DNA from: Sphingomonas xinjiangensis | GTDB lineage: Bacteria > Pseudomonadota > Alphaproteobacteria > Sphingomonadales > Sphingomonadaceae | Direction of reading: 5' to 3' | DNA length: 64,000 nucleotides | Assembly (NCBI RefSeq): GCF_014199255.1 | Contig: NZ_JACIJF010000001.1 | Coordinates: 186,001-250,000 of the forward strand | Shown: one piece after another, positions 35,299 to 44,306 of the stretch | How positions within the stretch are numbered: position 1 is the stretch's first letter | Layout: each line of letters begins with the position of its first letter | Position numbers and translations under genes: made by a program | The notes under the pieces: model-generated | What the model was told of the DNA's origin: nothing | Databases searched by the model: none | The model's input: only the letters and a program-made list of their open reading frames with translations

Positions 35299-35700
35299 AT
35301 GGTCGTGAACCGCAGACATTGGATAGGGCTGCTGGTGATGCTGGGCCTTTCGCCGGCCGGCGCGTCGGCCGCACCGGAGCGCGGCGGCGGGAAGCAGATG
35401 GTGCATCATGTGTTCTTCTGGCTCAAGAACCCGACCTCTCAGGCCGACCGGGACAAGCTGATCGCGGGGCTGAAAACATTGCGCGGGATCCCGCAGATCC
35501 GCGAGTTGCGGATCGGGGTTCCCGCAGCCACCGAACAGCGTTCGGTGGTCGAGAGCAGCTATCAGGTGTCAGAGCTGATGGTGTTCGACACGGTCGAGGA
35601 TCAGCGCCGATATCAGGACCATCCGATCCACAAGGCCTTCGTGGAGACGTGCGGGGACCTGTGGGAGCGTGTCGTGGTGTATGACAGCATCGACGTTTGA
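35299..35700 (+). CDS. Secreted Dabb-family (stress-responsive A/B barrel) protein
   Basis: 133 residues. A signal peptide ([24 protein letters not shown]) precedes a Dabb domain: [12 protein letters not shown] at the start, [37 protein letters not shown]. Dabb domains are dimeric ferredoxin-like barrels, usually cytosolic; an exported version is unusual. The ATG at 35299 has GGGAGA 6 bases upstream. It follows the triple-TonB-C gene by 129 bp. The reaction is unknown. Confidence 0.8.
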   Translation: MVVNRRHWIGLLVMLGLSPAGASAAPERGGGKQMVHHVFFWLKNPTSQADRDKLIAGLKTLRGIPQIRELRIGVPAATEQRSVVESSYQVSELMVFDTVEDQRRYQDHPIHKAFVETCGDLWERVVVYDSIDV

Positions 35701-36033
35701 AGATTGTCTGATGAGGGGCGGGTGAGGCCGCTCGGCCTCGGCAGCGTCTGACGGCGAGCGTCTTCCGGGAGAAACGGGGGAAGCGGTGGCCACGCTGCAC
35801 GCCGCGGCGCAGGAGCGCTGGGACGAGGCATTCGTCGCCAGGGCAACGAGGCAATGCGCCTGAGCATCTGGACGGGGCTGGCGGCGCATCAGCCGGGGGC
35901 CGGGATCAACCGGGCGCGGCGCGGGGACTATCCGCGTTTCAGCAGGTTCAGGGCGCGCGTGAACGGGTGTCCGATCCACGAGCCGGCATGAGGTGTGGAG
36001 CGGCGGCTAGTGCCGCCGCTCCGGGTCGCTGGT
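35701..36033. other. Intergenic region with only a doubtful small reading frame
   Basis: 333 bp. A 45-codon frame starting at 35854 (MRLSIWTGLAAHQ) and ending at 35991 is open, but it has no ribosome-binding site and no recognisable family. I see no other feature. Confidence 0.35.
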
Positions 36034-36915
36034 TCAGGGGATCTGCTGCGCGGGCTTGGCGCCGATCTGCTCGTTCTGGGCGCCGCTGTCTGGGCGTGCC
36101 GGCCCGAGCACGGGTTCCTCGCCCATCGGCTGAGCCTGGAACACGCTGAACTCGCCCTTGCCGTCGATGCTCGGACCTTCGGTATAGCGGCCGGCGGGAT
36201 AGCTGCCGTCCACCGAGGTCGAGAAGAACTGATAGGCGTGCTCGTTGGTCTGGTTCGCTTCGGGGAAGCTGTTCGGGATCGGCAGGGCGCCCGCTTCGCC
36301 GCCAAGTTCCTCGATCACCGCCAGCCACTGGTTCTGGTGCATCGCGTCGCGGGCGATCAGGAAGCCCAGCATGTCCTTCATGCCGGCGTCGGCGGTGGCG
36401 TTGTAGAGGCGGGTGGCAAGGACGCGGCCGGTGCTTTCGGCAGCGACGTTGCAGTACATGTCGGCGGCCAGGTTACCGCTGGCATAGATGTGCGACATGT
36501 CGAAGGGGACGCCATCGGAGTCCGAGGGATGCGCGGACATGCCGGTGGAGAGCAGCTGCTTGTGGAGCATGCCCTCCAGGACATGGCGCGGGCTTTCGCC
36601 GCCGCCCATGACCGCGCCGACGATCGCGTCCTTGGCGCCCTGTTCCTGCGCTTCGGTGGGTGCGGTTTCCAAGTTGAGCGCGACGGCGGTCGCCAGCATC
36701 TCGATATGGCCGAGTTCTTCGGTGGCGGTGTGGAGCAGCAGGTCCCGATACTTGTTGCTGGGGCCGCGCGCGCCATAGGCCTGGAACATGTATTGCATGC
36801 AGACGCGGATCTCGCCTTCCACGCCGCCGATCGCCTGTTGCAGCATGCGCGCGAACAGTGGATCGGGTTTGTCGACGGTTACCTGCCGTTGCAGCCGGCG
36901 ATCATGATAGAACAT
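36034..36915 (-). CDS. Manganese catalase family protein
   Basis: 293 residues. Dimanganese catalase fold: ligands E35 (GGVEGEIRV), E67 and H70 (TEELGHIEML), E161 (AAESTGRV) and H194 (RDAMHQNQW) are all present, so H2O2 dismutation by a bridged Mn pair is expected. A long Gln/Pro-rich tail ends EPVLGPARP.. and PAQQIP. A perfect AGGAGG precedes the ATG. It stands alone on the minus strand; the 182 bp upstream (36916-37097) hold its promoter but no gene. Confidence 0.92.
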   Translation of the reverse strand: MFYHDRRLQRQVTVDKPDPLFARMLQQAIGGVEGEIRVCMQYMFQAYGARGPSNKYRDLLLHTATEELGHIEMLATAVALNLETAPTEAQEQGAKDAIVGAVMGGGESPRHVLEGMLHKQLLSTGMSAHPSDSDGVPFDMSHIYASGNLAADMYCNVAAESTGRVLATRLYNATADAGMKDMLGFLIARDAMHQNQWLAVIEELGGEAGALPIPNSFPEANQTNEHAYQFFSTSVDGSYPAGRYTEGPSIDGKGEFSVFQAQPMGEEPVLGPARPDSGAQNEQIGAKPAQQIP

Positions 36916-37097
36916 GGGGTTTCCTCCTGTGGCGAATGGCTCGGACGCACGCGGCGGTCCGACAGCGATGCCAACAGGAGGCGAGCGCGCGAGTTTATTG
37001 CAGGAGCGTTCCGACCAACCGTGTTTCGATGAAGCGAGCGTTGGGCACGTCGAATGGAAATCGCTTAAATCAATAGGTTAGATCGCTTCTTTCGATC

Positions 37098-37973
37098 TTA
37101 TCTTAGGTTACTAGCACGGATCAGGCCTTCTTGCGCGACGCTGGCGACCAGCTTGCCGCGGCGCGTGTAGAAGCGGCCCCGGTTGAAGCCGCGGGTCTGG
37201 CCGGCCCAGGGGCTATCGGTGGTGTAAAGCAGCCATTCGTCGGCACGGAACGGCGCGTGCAGCCAGACGGCATGGTCGAGGCTGGCGGTCTGCACCTCGC
37301 CGGTCAGCCAGCTGGCGCCATGGGGAAGCAGGCTGGTGCCGAGCAGCGTCATGTCGCTGGCATAAGCGAGCACGGCGCGGTGCAGCGCGGGATCGTCGGG
37401 CAGGGGGGCGACGGTCCGCAGCCAGCTGTGCTGGACCGGATCGGCAGGAGCGGGAGCGAACCAGTTGCGGGGGGTGACCGGACGGACTTCGATGGGGCGG
37501 GCGCGCAGAAAGAAGCGGCGGAGCTTATCGGGCACCTGATCGCGCAGCTCCTCGCGCAATTCCGCCTCGGAGCGGAGTTCGTCGGGGCCGGGGACGTCGG
37601 GCATTGGCGACTGGTGGTCGAACCCCTCCGCCCGGCGCTGGAAGCTGGCGGTGAGGGTGAGGATCGGCAAGTCGTTCTGGAGCGCGACGACGCGGCGGGT
37701 GGCGAAGCTGCGCCCATCGAAGTCGCGGTGGACGCGGTACAGGATCGGATGATCCTCGCTGCCCGGGCGCATGAAGTAGCAATGGAGCGAGTGGGCGGGC
37801 TTGTCGGCCTCGACGGAATGCTGGGCGGCCTGAAGCGCCTGGGCGACGACCTGGCCGCCGAAGACGCGGCCGACGCCGCCGGGCTGGCGCGCGCCGCGGT
37901 AGAGATCGGGCTCGAGCTGATCGAGGGCGAGCAGCGTCGTGAGCTGGGCGACGAGGGCGGCGGCGTCCTCCAT
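37098..37973 (-). CDS. Acyl-CoA thioesterase II (TesB-like)
   Basis: 291 residues, the TesB length. Double hot-dog fold: GGQVVAQALQAA and HSLHCYFMRPG in the first half, LDHAVWLHAPFRADEWLLY and SRGFNRGRFY-like WAGQTRGFNRGRFYTRRG in the second; the catalytic Asp (SLDHA) and Gln/Thr are in the usual places. It releases free fatty acid from acyl-CoA. The start ATG at 37973 overlaps the TGA of the upstream dehydrogenase gene by one base (TGATG). Confidence 0.93.
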   Translation of the reverse strand: MEDAAALVAQLTTLLALDQLEPDLYRGARQPGGVGRVFGGQVVAQALQAAQHSVEADKPAHSLHCYFMRPGSEDHPILYRVHRDFDGRSFATRRVVALQNDLPILTLTASFQRRAEGFDHQSPMPDVPGPDELRSEAELREELRDQVPDKLRRFFLRARPIEVRPVTPRNWFAPAPADPVQHSWLRTVAPLPDDPALHRAVLAYASDMTLLGTSLLPHGASWLTGEVQTASLDHAVWLHAPFRADEWLLYTTDSPWAGQTRGFNRGRFYTRRGKLVASVAQEGLIRASNLR

Positions 37974-39070
37974 CAATAGCCTGCGGCCTGGGCGAGCGCG
38001 TCGGCGTGGAAGTTGGTGTCACCAAAAAGCTCGGCGAGCACGCGGGCACGCTTCATGTAGAAGCCGAGGTCATATTCGTCGGTCATGCCGATGCCGCCGT
38101 GCATCTGGATGCCCTCTTGCACCGCCAGGGTGGTGGCGAGGCCGGTCATTGCCTTGGCGAGGGCGACGGCCTGGGCCGCGTTTTCGCCGGTGTCGAGCAG
38201 TTGCTGCGCCTTGAGGACGGCGGCGCGGGCGACTTCGAGTTCGCTGTAGAGGTGGGCGGCGCGGTGCTGGAGCGCCTGGAAGCTGCCGATGACGGCGCCG
38301 AACTGCTTGCGCTGCTTCAAATAGCCGATGGTCATGTCAAGCGTGGCCCCGCCGACACCGACCAGCTCGGCCGAGGCGCCGGTGCGGGCGGCGGCGAGCA
38401 GGCGGGTGAGGGCGGCGTCGCCTTCGCCGATCACCGCGTCGGCATCGACCTGGACGCCGTCGAAGGTGAGGCGGGCGGCGATCGAGGAATCGGCGAGGCG
38501 TTCGGGATCGGCGGTCAGGCCGGTGGCGCTGGCCGGAACCGCGAAGAGAGCCGTCCCGGCGTCGGTCTGCGCGGCGACGAGGAGCAGGTCGGCGGCATGG
38601 CCGTGGTGGACGAACTGCTTGGAGCCGGTCAGGCGGTAGCCGTTGCCGGCGCGCTCGGCCTTCAGGGTGATCCGGGCATTGTGCTTGCGGCCTTCGTCGA
38701 TCGCGAGCGCGGCGACGGCCTTGCCGGCGAGGATGCCGGGGAACCAGCGGTCCGCCTGCGCGGTGCCCTTCAGCGCCTCGACCGCCGCGATGGCGGTGGT
38801 GAGGAAAGGCGAGGGGGACAAGTTGCGACCGATTTCCTCCAGGACGATCCCCGCTTCGACATGGCCGAGGCCAAGGCCGCCCTGGGCTTCGGGGATGAGG
38901 ATGCCGGTGAAGCCCAGCGTGGCGAATTCGCGCCACAGGTCGCGGCTGAAGCCGGTGGTGTCGTTCGCGTCGCGCAGGCTGCGCAGGTGCGAGACCGGGG
39001 CATGCTCGGCGACGAAGTCGCGGGCGGTGTCGCGGAGCAGGCTCTGGTCGTCGGTGTGGTAGAGGGGCAT
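37973..39070 (-). CDS. Acyl-CoA dehydrogenase, small/non-catalytic-type subunit
   Basis: 365 residues. ACAD fold with FFTTAIAAVEALK-like helices, middle beta domain (GSKQFVHHG) and C-terminal QMHGGIGMTDEYDLGFYMKRARV. The usual catalytic Glu before GGT is absent; instead the HGGIGMTDEYDL pattern is that of the partner subunit in heteromeric ACADs. Its neighbour at 39082 has the catalytic EGGTSEI, so the two may form an alpha2beta2 enzyme as in FadE28-FadE29-type pairs. The start at 39070 follows AAGGAG. The two genes are 11 bp apart. Confidence 0.85.
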   Translation of the reverse strand: MPLYHTDDQSLLRDTARDFVAEHAPVSHLRSLRDANDTTGFSRDLWREFATLGFTGILIPEAQGGLGLGHVEAGIVLEEIGRNLSPSPFLTTAIAAVEALKGTAQADRWFPGILAGKAVAALAIDEGRKHNARITLKAERAGNGYRLTGSKQFVHHGHAADLLLVAAQTDAGTALFAVPASATGLTADPERLADSSIAARLTFDGVQVDADAVIGEGDAALTRLLAAARTGASAELVGVGGATLDMTIGYLKQRKQFGAVIGSFQALQHRAAHLYSELEVARAAVLKAQQLLDTGENAAQAVALAKAMTGLATTLAVQEGIQMHGGIGMTDEYDLGFYMKRARVLAELFGDTNFHADALAQAAGY

Positions 39071-39081
39071 GCGCGGGCTCC

Positions 39082-40233
39082 TTAGGACGGCAGATCGAGG
39101 ATGCGCTTGGCGATGATGTTGAGCTGGATCTCGCTCGTCCCGCCTTCGATCGAATTGGCTTTGGTGCGCAGCCAGGTGCGGGCGGCGGCGCCACCGTGCG
39201 AGCGCTCGCTTTCCCATTCGAGCGCGTCGGAGCCGCCGGCGGCCATGAGCAGCTCGTGGCGCGTCTTGTTCAGCTCGGTGCCGTAATATTTCATCATCGA
39301 AGGCTGGGCGGGATGGGCGTGGCCTGCCTTGAGTTCGTCGATAAAGCGTTCGGACATGGCCTTGAACGCCTGGGACCGGACCTGGAATAAAGCGATCTGC
39401 GCGCGCAGCAGCGGGTCTGCGCCTTTCCGCGCGGCGTCCAGAAGCGGGTCAGACCCGGCGCCGAGGCCCATGCCCGAGATCATCTCGCGTTCGTGGCCGA
39501 GCAAATATTTGGCGACGTCCCAACCCTTGTTGAGTTCGCCGACCAGGTTCGCCTTGGGCACCTTCACATTGTCGAAAAAGGTTTCGCAGAAAGGCGAGTT
39601 GCCGCTGATCAGCAGGATCGGCTTGATGCTGACGCCTTCGCTGGCCATGTCGAACAGGACGAAGCTGATGCCGCCCTGCTTGCTGCTCTTGTCCGTGCGG
39701 ACGAGGCAGAAGATCCAGTCCGCCTTGTCGGCGTAGCTGGTCCAGACTTTCTGGCCGTTGACGATGAAGTGGTCACCGGCATCCTCGGCGCTGGTCTGGA
39801 GGCCGGCGAGGTCGGAGCCGGCATTGGGTTCGCTATAGCCCTGGCACCAGCGGATTTCGCCGCGAGCGATCTTGGGGAGGTGTTCTAGCTTCTGTTCCTC
39901 GGTGGCGTATTTGAGCAGCGCGGGGCCAAGCATCGAGATGCCGAAGCTGTTGAGCGGGTTGCGGGCGCGGATCCGGGCGAGTTCTTCGCGCAGGATCTTG
40001 GTTTCGCCTGGGGTGAGGCCGCCGCCGCCATATTGTGTCGGCCAGTCGGGAACGGTCCAGCCGCGCTCTGCCATGCGGTCCAGCCAGAGCTTCTGGTCTG
40101 GATGCGCGTACTCCGGGTTACGGCCACCCCAGGTGGCGTCCTTCTCGCTGCGCATCGGGGTGCGCATGGTGGGGGGGCAGTTTTCTTCCAGCCAGGTTCG
40201 GGTTTCTTGGCGGAACTGGTCCAGGTCGCTCAT
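39082..40233 (-). CDS. Acyl-CoA dehydrogenase, catalytic-type subunit
   Basis: 383 residues. N-terminal helical domain, YSEPNAGSDLAGLQT (FAD/substrate contact), NGQKVWTSYADKADWIF, and the C-terminal catalytic motif SIEGGTSEIQLNIIAKRIL with the base Glu. Members of this branch act on large acyl side chains (steroid or terpenoid type) as well as fatty acids. It begins the tesB cluster upstream of the partner subunit. Preceded on the 5' side by the inverted-repeat element at 40251. Confidence 0.9.
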   Translation of the reverse strand: MSDLDQFRQETRTWLEENCPPTMRTPMRSEKDATWGGRNPEYAHPDQKLWLDRMAERGWTVPDWPTQYGGGGLTPGETKILREELARIRARNPLNSFGISMLGPALLKYATEEQKLEHLPKIARGEIRWCQGYSEPNAGSDLAGLQTSAEDAGDHFIVNGQKVWTSYADKADWIFCLVRTDKSSKQGGISFVLFDMASEGVSIKPILLISGNSPFCETFFDNVKVPKANLVGELNKGWDVAKYLLGHEREMISGMGLGAGSDPLLDAARKGADPLLRAQIALFQVRSQAFKAMSERFIDELKAGHAHPAQPSMMKYYGTELNKTRHELLMAAGGSDALEWESERSHGGAAARTWLRTKANSIEGGTSEIQLNIIAKRILDLPS

Positions 40234-40250
40234 GGCTGGGTTCCTTTTGG

Positions 40251-40486
40251 TGCACGCGAAGGCGCGAAGACGCGAAGGTTTTTGAAGAAGAAGTGAGAGG
40301 TTCGCGCAGAGGCGCGGAGGCGCAGAGAGGGGTGGCGCGCGGCGGCTGCATGTGCCGCGTCAGCGGCCATATGTGCTTTCAACGTTCGGAATTGAGGGCC
40401 GCTGGCGCCGCGAAGACTGTATCTCCGCGCCTCTGCGCCTCTGCGCGAACCTCTGTCTTCTTCGCGGCTTCGCGCCTTCGCGTGAA
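40251..40486. repeat. MITE-like element copy A with terminal inverted repeats
   Basis: About 236 bp. Left end TGCACGCGAAGGCGCGAAG, right end GCGCCTTCGCGTGAA mirror each other, and inner arms CGCAGAGGCGCGGAGG and CTCCGCGCCTCTGCG pair, so the whole can fold into a cruciform. Its internal AAGAAGTGAGAGGTTCGCG and CGCAGAGGCGCGGAGGCGC blocks recur identically in copy B at 42678. No gene inside. It lies between the catalytic ACAD gene and fadJ. Confidence 0.75.
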
Positions 40487-40525
40487 CCATTCTGGCATCC
40501 TCTCCAAAGGATAGAGGGGTGGGGT

Positions 40526-40590
40526 CGGGAGTGCATTGCTCCGAACCCTCACCCCGGCCCTCTCCCGCAGGCGGTAAAGGGAGTAGGTTG
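40526..40590. repeat. Short GC-rich intergenic repeat next to fadJ
   Basis: Contains CCCTCACCCCGGCCCTCTCC followed by CGCAGGCGG and AAGGGAG, the type of CCCTCTCCCGC repeat found between genes in many proteobacteria. It abuts the fadJ 3' end. Confidence 0.4.
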
Positions 40591-40595
40591 GTGAC

Positions 40596-42623
40596 TTACT
40601 TGCTGAACTTCTCGTTCTTTTCCGCTTTTTTGCGGAGGAGCGGGGCGACCTCGAAGCCATATTTCTCAAGGCCTTCGACGATCTTCTTCAGGCCTTCCTG
40701 GTCGGCCCAGTACATGGGGCCACCCTTATAGGGAGGCCAGCCATAGCCATAGACCCAGACGACATCGATGTCGGAGGCGCGCTGGGCCATGCCTTCCTCC
40801 AGGATCTTCGCGCCTTCGTTCACCATGGTGTAGAAGGTGCGGACCATGATCTCCTCTTCGGTGATATCATGGGTCGTGGCGCCCAACTTGCCGCGCCATT
40901 CCTCGATCAGCTCGGCGACGCGCGCGCTGTTCGAGGGGGTGCGCTTCTCGTCATAGTCGTAATAGCCCGCACCCTTTTTCTGGCCCCAGCGATCCTCGGC
41001 GGCGAGGGCGTCGCGGATATTCTCGATGCGGGTCGGATCGCGGTGCCAGCCGATGTCGACGCCGGCGAGGTCGGCCATCTGGAACGGCCCCATCGGCATG
41101 CCGAAGGCGACATGGACCTTGTCGATCTGCTCGGGCGTGGCGCCTTCCATGAGCAGGTGATTGGCCTCGACCTGGCGCGGCATCAGCATGCGGTTGCCGA
41201 TGAAGCCATAGCAGACGCCGGCGATGACCGCGGTCTTCCGGATCTTCTTGGAGAGCGCCATTGCCGTGGCGAGCACGTCGTCGGCGGTCTTGGCGCCGCG
41301 GACGATCTCGAGGAGCTTCATGATGTTGGCCGGCGAGAAGAAGTGCAGGCCGAGCACGTCCTGCGGGCGGCTGGTCGCGGCGGCAATCTCGTCGACGTTC
41401 AGATAGCTGGTGTTGGAGGCGAGGATCGCGCCGGGCTTGGCGATCTTGTCGAGGCGGCCGAACACGTCCTTCTTGACGTCCATGCTCTCATATACGGCTT
41501 CGATGATGAGGTCGCACTCTGCGAGATCGTCGAAGTTCAGAGTGGGTTTGAGGATGCCCATCGCGCCTTCGACCTGCTCGGTCGTCATCTTGCCCTTGGA
41601 CGCAGTCGCTTCATAATTCTTGCGAATGGTGGCAGTGCCACGGTCGAGCGCGTCCTGTGCCATCTCCACGATGGTTACCGGAATGCCGGCCGAGAGGAAG
41701 TTCATGCTGATACCGCCGCCCATCGTGCCGGCGCCGATCACGCCGACGCGATTGATCGGGCGCAGCTGCACGTCCTCGGCGATGCCATCGATCTTGGACG
41801 CCTTACGCTCGGCAAAGAAGACGTGGCGCAGCGCCGCCGACTGCTTGCCCATGATGAGCTTCATGAAGCCCATGCGCTCAGCCTGGACACCCTCGCCATA
41901 AGGCTTACCGGCGGTCTGCTCGATCAGGTCGATGATCGTGGCCGGGGCGTCGAGCCCACGGAAGCGCTTGGCGTTGGTTTTGCGGAAGGTTTCGAAGACA
42001 GCCGTGTCGACCGTGACTGGCCGCTCACTGGAGCGTGAGACCGGCTGGCCGATAACTTCCTGAGCATATGCAATGGCTTCGGCAAGGAGGTTGCCTTCGG
42101 TTGCGAGCTTGTCGACCAGCCCGACCTGCTGTGCCTGGGTGGCGGAGATCGGATCGCCCTTGGTGGCGAGTTCGAGCGCAGTCTCAACACCGGCGACACG
42201 TGGCATACGCTGGGTACCCCCGGCGCCGGGGAGGATGCCAAGCTTCACTTCGGGAAGACCGAACTTCGCGCTGGGCACGGCGATGCGGTAGTGCGAGGCG
42301 AGCGCCACTTCGCAGCCGCCGCCGAGCGCGGTGCCGTGGATCGCTGCAATCACCGGCTTGTCGAGTGCTTCGATTTGGTCGACCAGAGTGGGGAGCGCGG
42401 GCTCCTGCATGCCCTTGGTGAACTCAGTGATGTCGGCGCCGGCAAAGAAGGTCTTGCCGGCGCAGGTGATGATGACGGCCTTGATGCTGTCGTCGTTCTT
42501 CGCCTCTTCGATCCCGGCTTGAAGGCCCTGGCGCACGGCGTTGCTGAGCGCGTTCACCGGGGGATTGTCGGAGGTGAGGATGAGGATGTCACCCTGTCGG
42601 CTGGTGGTCATGGGGGAGGTCAT
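40596..42623 (-). CDS. fadJ: Bifunctional enoyl-CoA hydratase / 3-hydroxyacyl-CoA dehydrogenase (FadJ/FadB type)
   Basis: 675 residues. The N-terminal crotonase domain (about 1-190) has [19 protein letters not shown] and [19 protein letters not shown] with the two catalytic glutamates. The dehydrogenase domain follows: [14 protein letters not shown] (about 291) is the NAD loop, and the C-terminal 3HCDH domain holds [16 protein letters not shown] and the GNRML region. It carries out the hydration and NAD-dependent oxidation steps of beta-oxidation. The thiolase partner is not in the window. GGAGACC precedes the ATG at 42623. It is flanked on both sides by the ~230-bp inverted-repeat element. 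Confidence 0.93.
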   Translation of the reverse strand: MTSPMTTSRQGDILILTSDNPPVNALSNAVRQGLQAGIEEAKNDDSIKAVIITCAGKTFFAGADITEFTKGMQEPALPTLVDQIEALDKPVIAAIHGTALGGGCEVALASHYRIAVPSAKFGLPEVKLGILPGAGGTQRMPRVAGVETALELATKGDPISATQAQQVGLVDKLATEGNLLAEAIAYAQEVIGQPVSRSSERPVTVDTAVFETFRKTNAKRFRGLDAPATIIDLIEQTAGKPYGEGVQAERMGFMKLIMGKQSAALRHVFFAERKASKIDGIAEDVQLRPINRVGVIGAGTMGGGISMNFLSAGIPVTIVEMAQDALDRGTATIRKNYEATASKGKMTTEQVEGAMGILKPTLNFDDLAECDLIIEAVYESMDVKKDVFGRLDKIAKPGAILASNTSYLNVDEIAAATSRPQDVLGLHFFSPANIMKLLEIVRGAKTADDVLATAMALSKKIRKTAVIAGVCYGFIGNRMLMPRQVEANHLLMEGATPEQIDKVHVAFGMPMGPFQMADLAGVDIGWHRDPTRIENIRDALAAEDRWGQKKGAGYYDYDEKRTPSNSARVAELIEEWRGKLGATTHDITEEEIMVRTFYTMVNEGAKILEEGMAQRASDIDVVWVYGYGWPPYKGGPMYWADQEGLKKIVEGLEKYGFEVAPLLRKKAEKNEKFSK

Positions 42624-42677
42624 TGTTGGTCTCCGTTATGGTGTCACGCGCTGCGCGTGCTGAAGAAGTGATTCGGG

Positions 42678-42899
42678 TTCACGCGAAGGCGCGAAGTTAA
42701 GAAGAAGTGAGAGGTTCGCGCAGAGGCGCGGAGGCGCAGAGAGGCAGTTCGCTCGGTTAGCGAGCGTGCCGCGTCAGCGGCAGGATGATCGGCGCGGTGC
42801 GTTGTTGAGGGCCGCTGGCGCGGCGAGGGATCCATCTCTGCACCTCTCCGCCTCTGCGCGGCCCGCTTGCTTCTTTGCGCCTTCGCGCCTTCGCGTGAA
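42678..42899. repeat. MITE-like element copy B with terminal inverted repeats
   Basis: 222 bp. TTCACGCGAAGGCGCGAAG (42678-42696) and its exact complement CTTCGCGCCTTCGCGTGAA-type right end finishing at 42899. Inner palindrome CGCAGAGGCGCGGAGG / CCTCTGCGCGG. Same orientation as copy A and sharing 46 identical bases around GAGGTTCGCGCAGAGGCG. It lies 55 bp upstream of the fadJ start, in its promoter region. Confidence 0.75.
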
Positions 42900-42918
42900 A
42901 TCAGAAGATCGCGGAGCA

Positions 42919-44142
42919 TCATGACAGCGCCGAATAAATCATCGTCTTGAGCTCGCGGCGGACCGGGTAGCGCATCGATGGGGTGAATTGAGTCATGAAG
43001 ACCATGGAGATCCGCTCCACCGGATCGACGAAGAAGGCGGTCGAGAACATGCCGCCCCAATAATAGTCACCCACCGAGCCGGGGACGAGGGTCTGTGCGA
43101 CATCGGTGGTGACGGCAAAGCCCAGCCCGAAGCCGGTGCCGGACAGGCTGGCTTCGTTGAACAGGCCGCGCGCGCAGCCCGTCAGGTCGCCGCCGGTGGG
43201 CAAGTGGTTCATCGTCATCAGCGCGATGGTTTTGGGGCTGACCAGCCGGACTCCGTCGAGTTCGCCACCGTTGAGGCAAAGCGTGGCGAAGCGATGATAG
43301 TCGAGCGCCGAGGAGACGAGGCCGCCGCCGCCCGAAAGCAGGCGGGGCATGCGAGCCCAGGCCGAGTCCGCACCGGCATCATAGACGAAGGGCTTGCCGG
43401 TCTTCTCGTCCACGGCCCAGCAGTCGGCGAGGCGGTCCAGCTTGTCGGCGGGCACCTGAAAGAAGGTGTCGTGCATGCCGAGGGGCATGAAGATGCGGTC
43501 ATACAGAAAACGGTCGAGCGTGGTGCCGGAGACGCGCTCGATCGCTGCGCCGAGCACGTCGGTGGCGACCGAGTAGGTCCAGGCGGTGCCAGGGGAATAT
43601 TCGAGCGGCAGCTTGGCCAGTTCGGCGATAAAGCCGTCCAGCGTCAGATTGTCGTGCCAACGCTCCATGCGCGTTGCACGGTAAGCGGCGTCGACCGGGG
43701 TCTGCTCCTGGAAACCATAGGTGAGACCGGCGGTGTGGCGGAGCAGATCGACCATGCGCATCGGCTGGTCGGTCGGCCGAGTTTCGAACGGGGTGCCGTT
43801 ACCGCCGCCGGTGTATACGCCGACGCCCTTGAGCTCAGGCAGGACGTGGTGGACGGGGGTGTCCAGCGCGACACGGCCTTCCTCGACCAGCATCATGAAG
43901 GCGAGGCTGGTGATCGGCTTGGTCATCGAGGCGATGCGGAACAGCGTGCCTTCGTCCACCGTCGCGCCACCGTCACGTGCGGGGCCTTGGTGCGAGAAAT
44001 GGACGATCTCGCCTTCGCGGGCGATCAGTAGCTGGACGTGCGGGAAGCGGCCCGAGTCGAGATAGCGACTGCGCAGGAACGCGTCGATCCGGGCGAGCCG
44101 TTCGGCGGAGAATCCGTAGCGTCCGTGCGGTGGCTGCTGCAT
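42919..44142 (-). CDS. Serine hydrolase, class C beta-lactamase/EstB-like
   Basis: 407 residues. SMTK is the SxxK active-site serine/lysine motif (residues about 75-78), YSV the YxN-like motif, and a C-terminal GGGLVSS / YYWGGMFST region completes the fold. No signal peptide, so a cytoplasmic esterase (EstB/PBP-like) is more likely than an antibiotic-hydrolysing lactamase. The start at 44142 was preferred because AAGAGGT is nearby; a start at 44181 is possible. It is divergent from an acyl-CoA ligase gene. Confidence 0.85.
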   Translation of the reverse strand: MQQPPHGRYGFSAERLARIDAFLRSRYLDSGRFPHVQLLIAREGEIVHFSHQGPARDGGATVDEGTLFRIASMTKPITSLAFMMLVEEGRVALDTPVHHVLPELKGVGVYTGGGNGTPFETRPTDQPMRMVDLLRHTAGLTYGFQEQTPVDAAYRATRMERWHDNLTLDGFIAELAKLPLEYSPGTAWTYSVATDVLGAAIERVSGTTLDRFLYDRIFMPLGMHDTFFQVPADKLDRLADCWAVDEKTGKPFVYDAGADSAWARMPRLLSGGGGLVSSALDYHRFATLCLNGGELDGVRLVSPKTIALMTMNHLPTGGDLTGCARGLFNEASLSGTGFGLGFAVTTDVAQTLVPGSVGDYYWGGMFSTAFFVDPVERISMVFMTQFTPSMRYPVRRELKTMIYSALS

Positions 44143-44306
44143 TCGGCCGGCATACCTCTTGTTCGAATAACGATGCGGCACCTTCTTGCGGGTGCCATGC
44201 TCCTATTGCCTTGAGCGGCGCGTGAATCAACTCTAACCTTGCGTCCTGGCATTGGGCCGGAGAGTCCAAACCCGAAGTTCAGAAAACGACCCACGGGAGA
44301 GAATGC

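Noticed and set aside
42919..44142. Antibiotic-resistance beta-lactamase
   Set aside because: No signal peptide and closer to EstB-type esterases; resistance is not supported.
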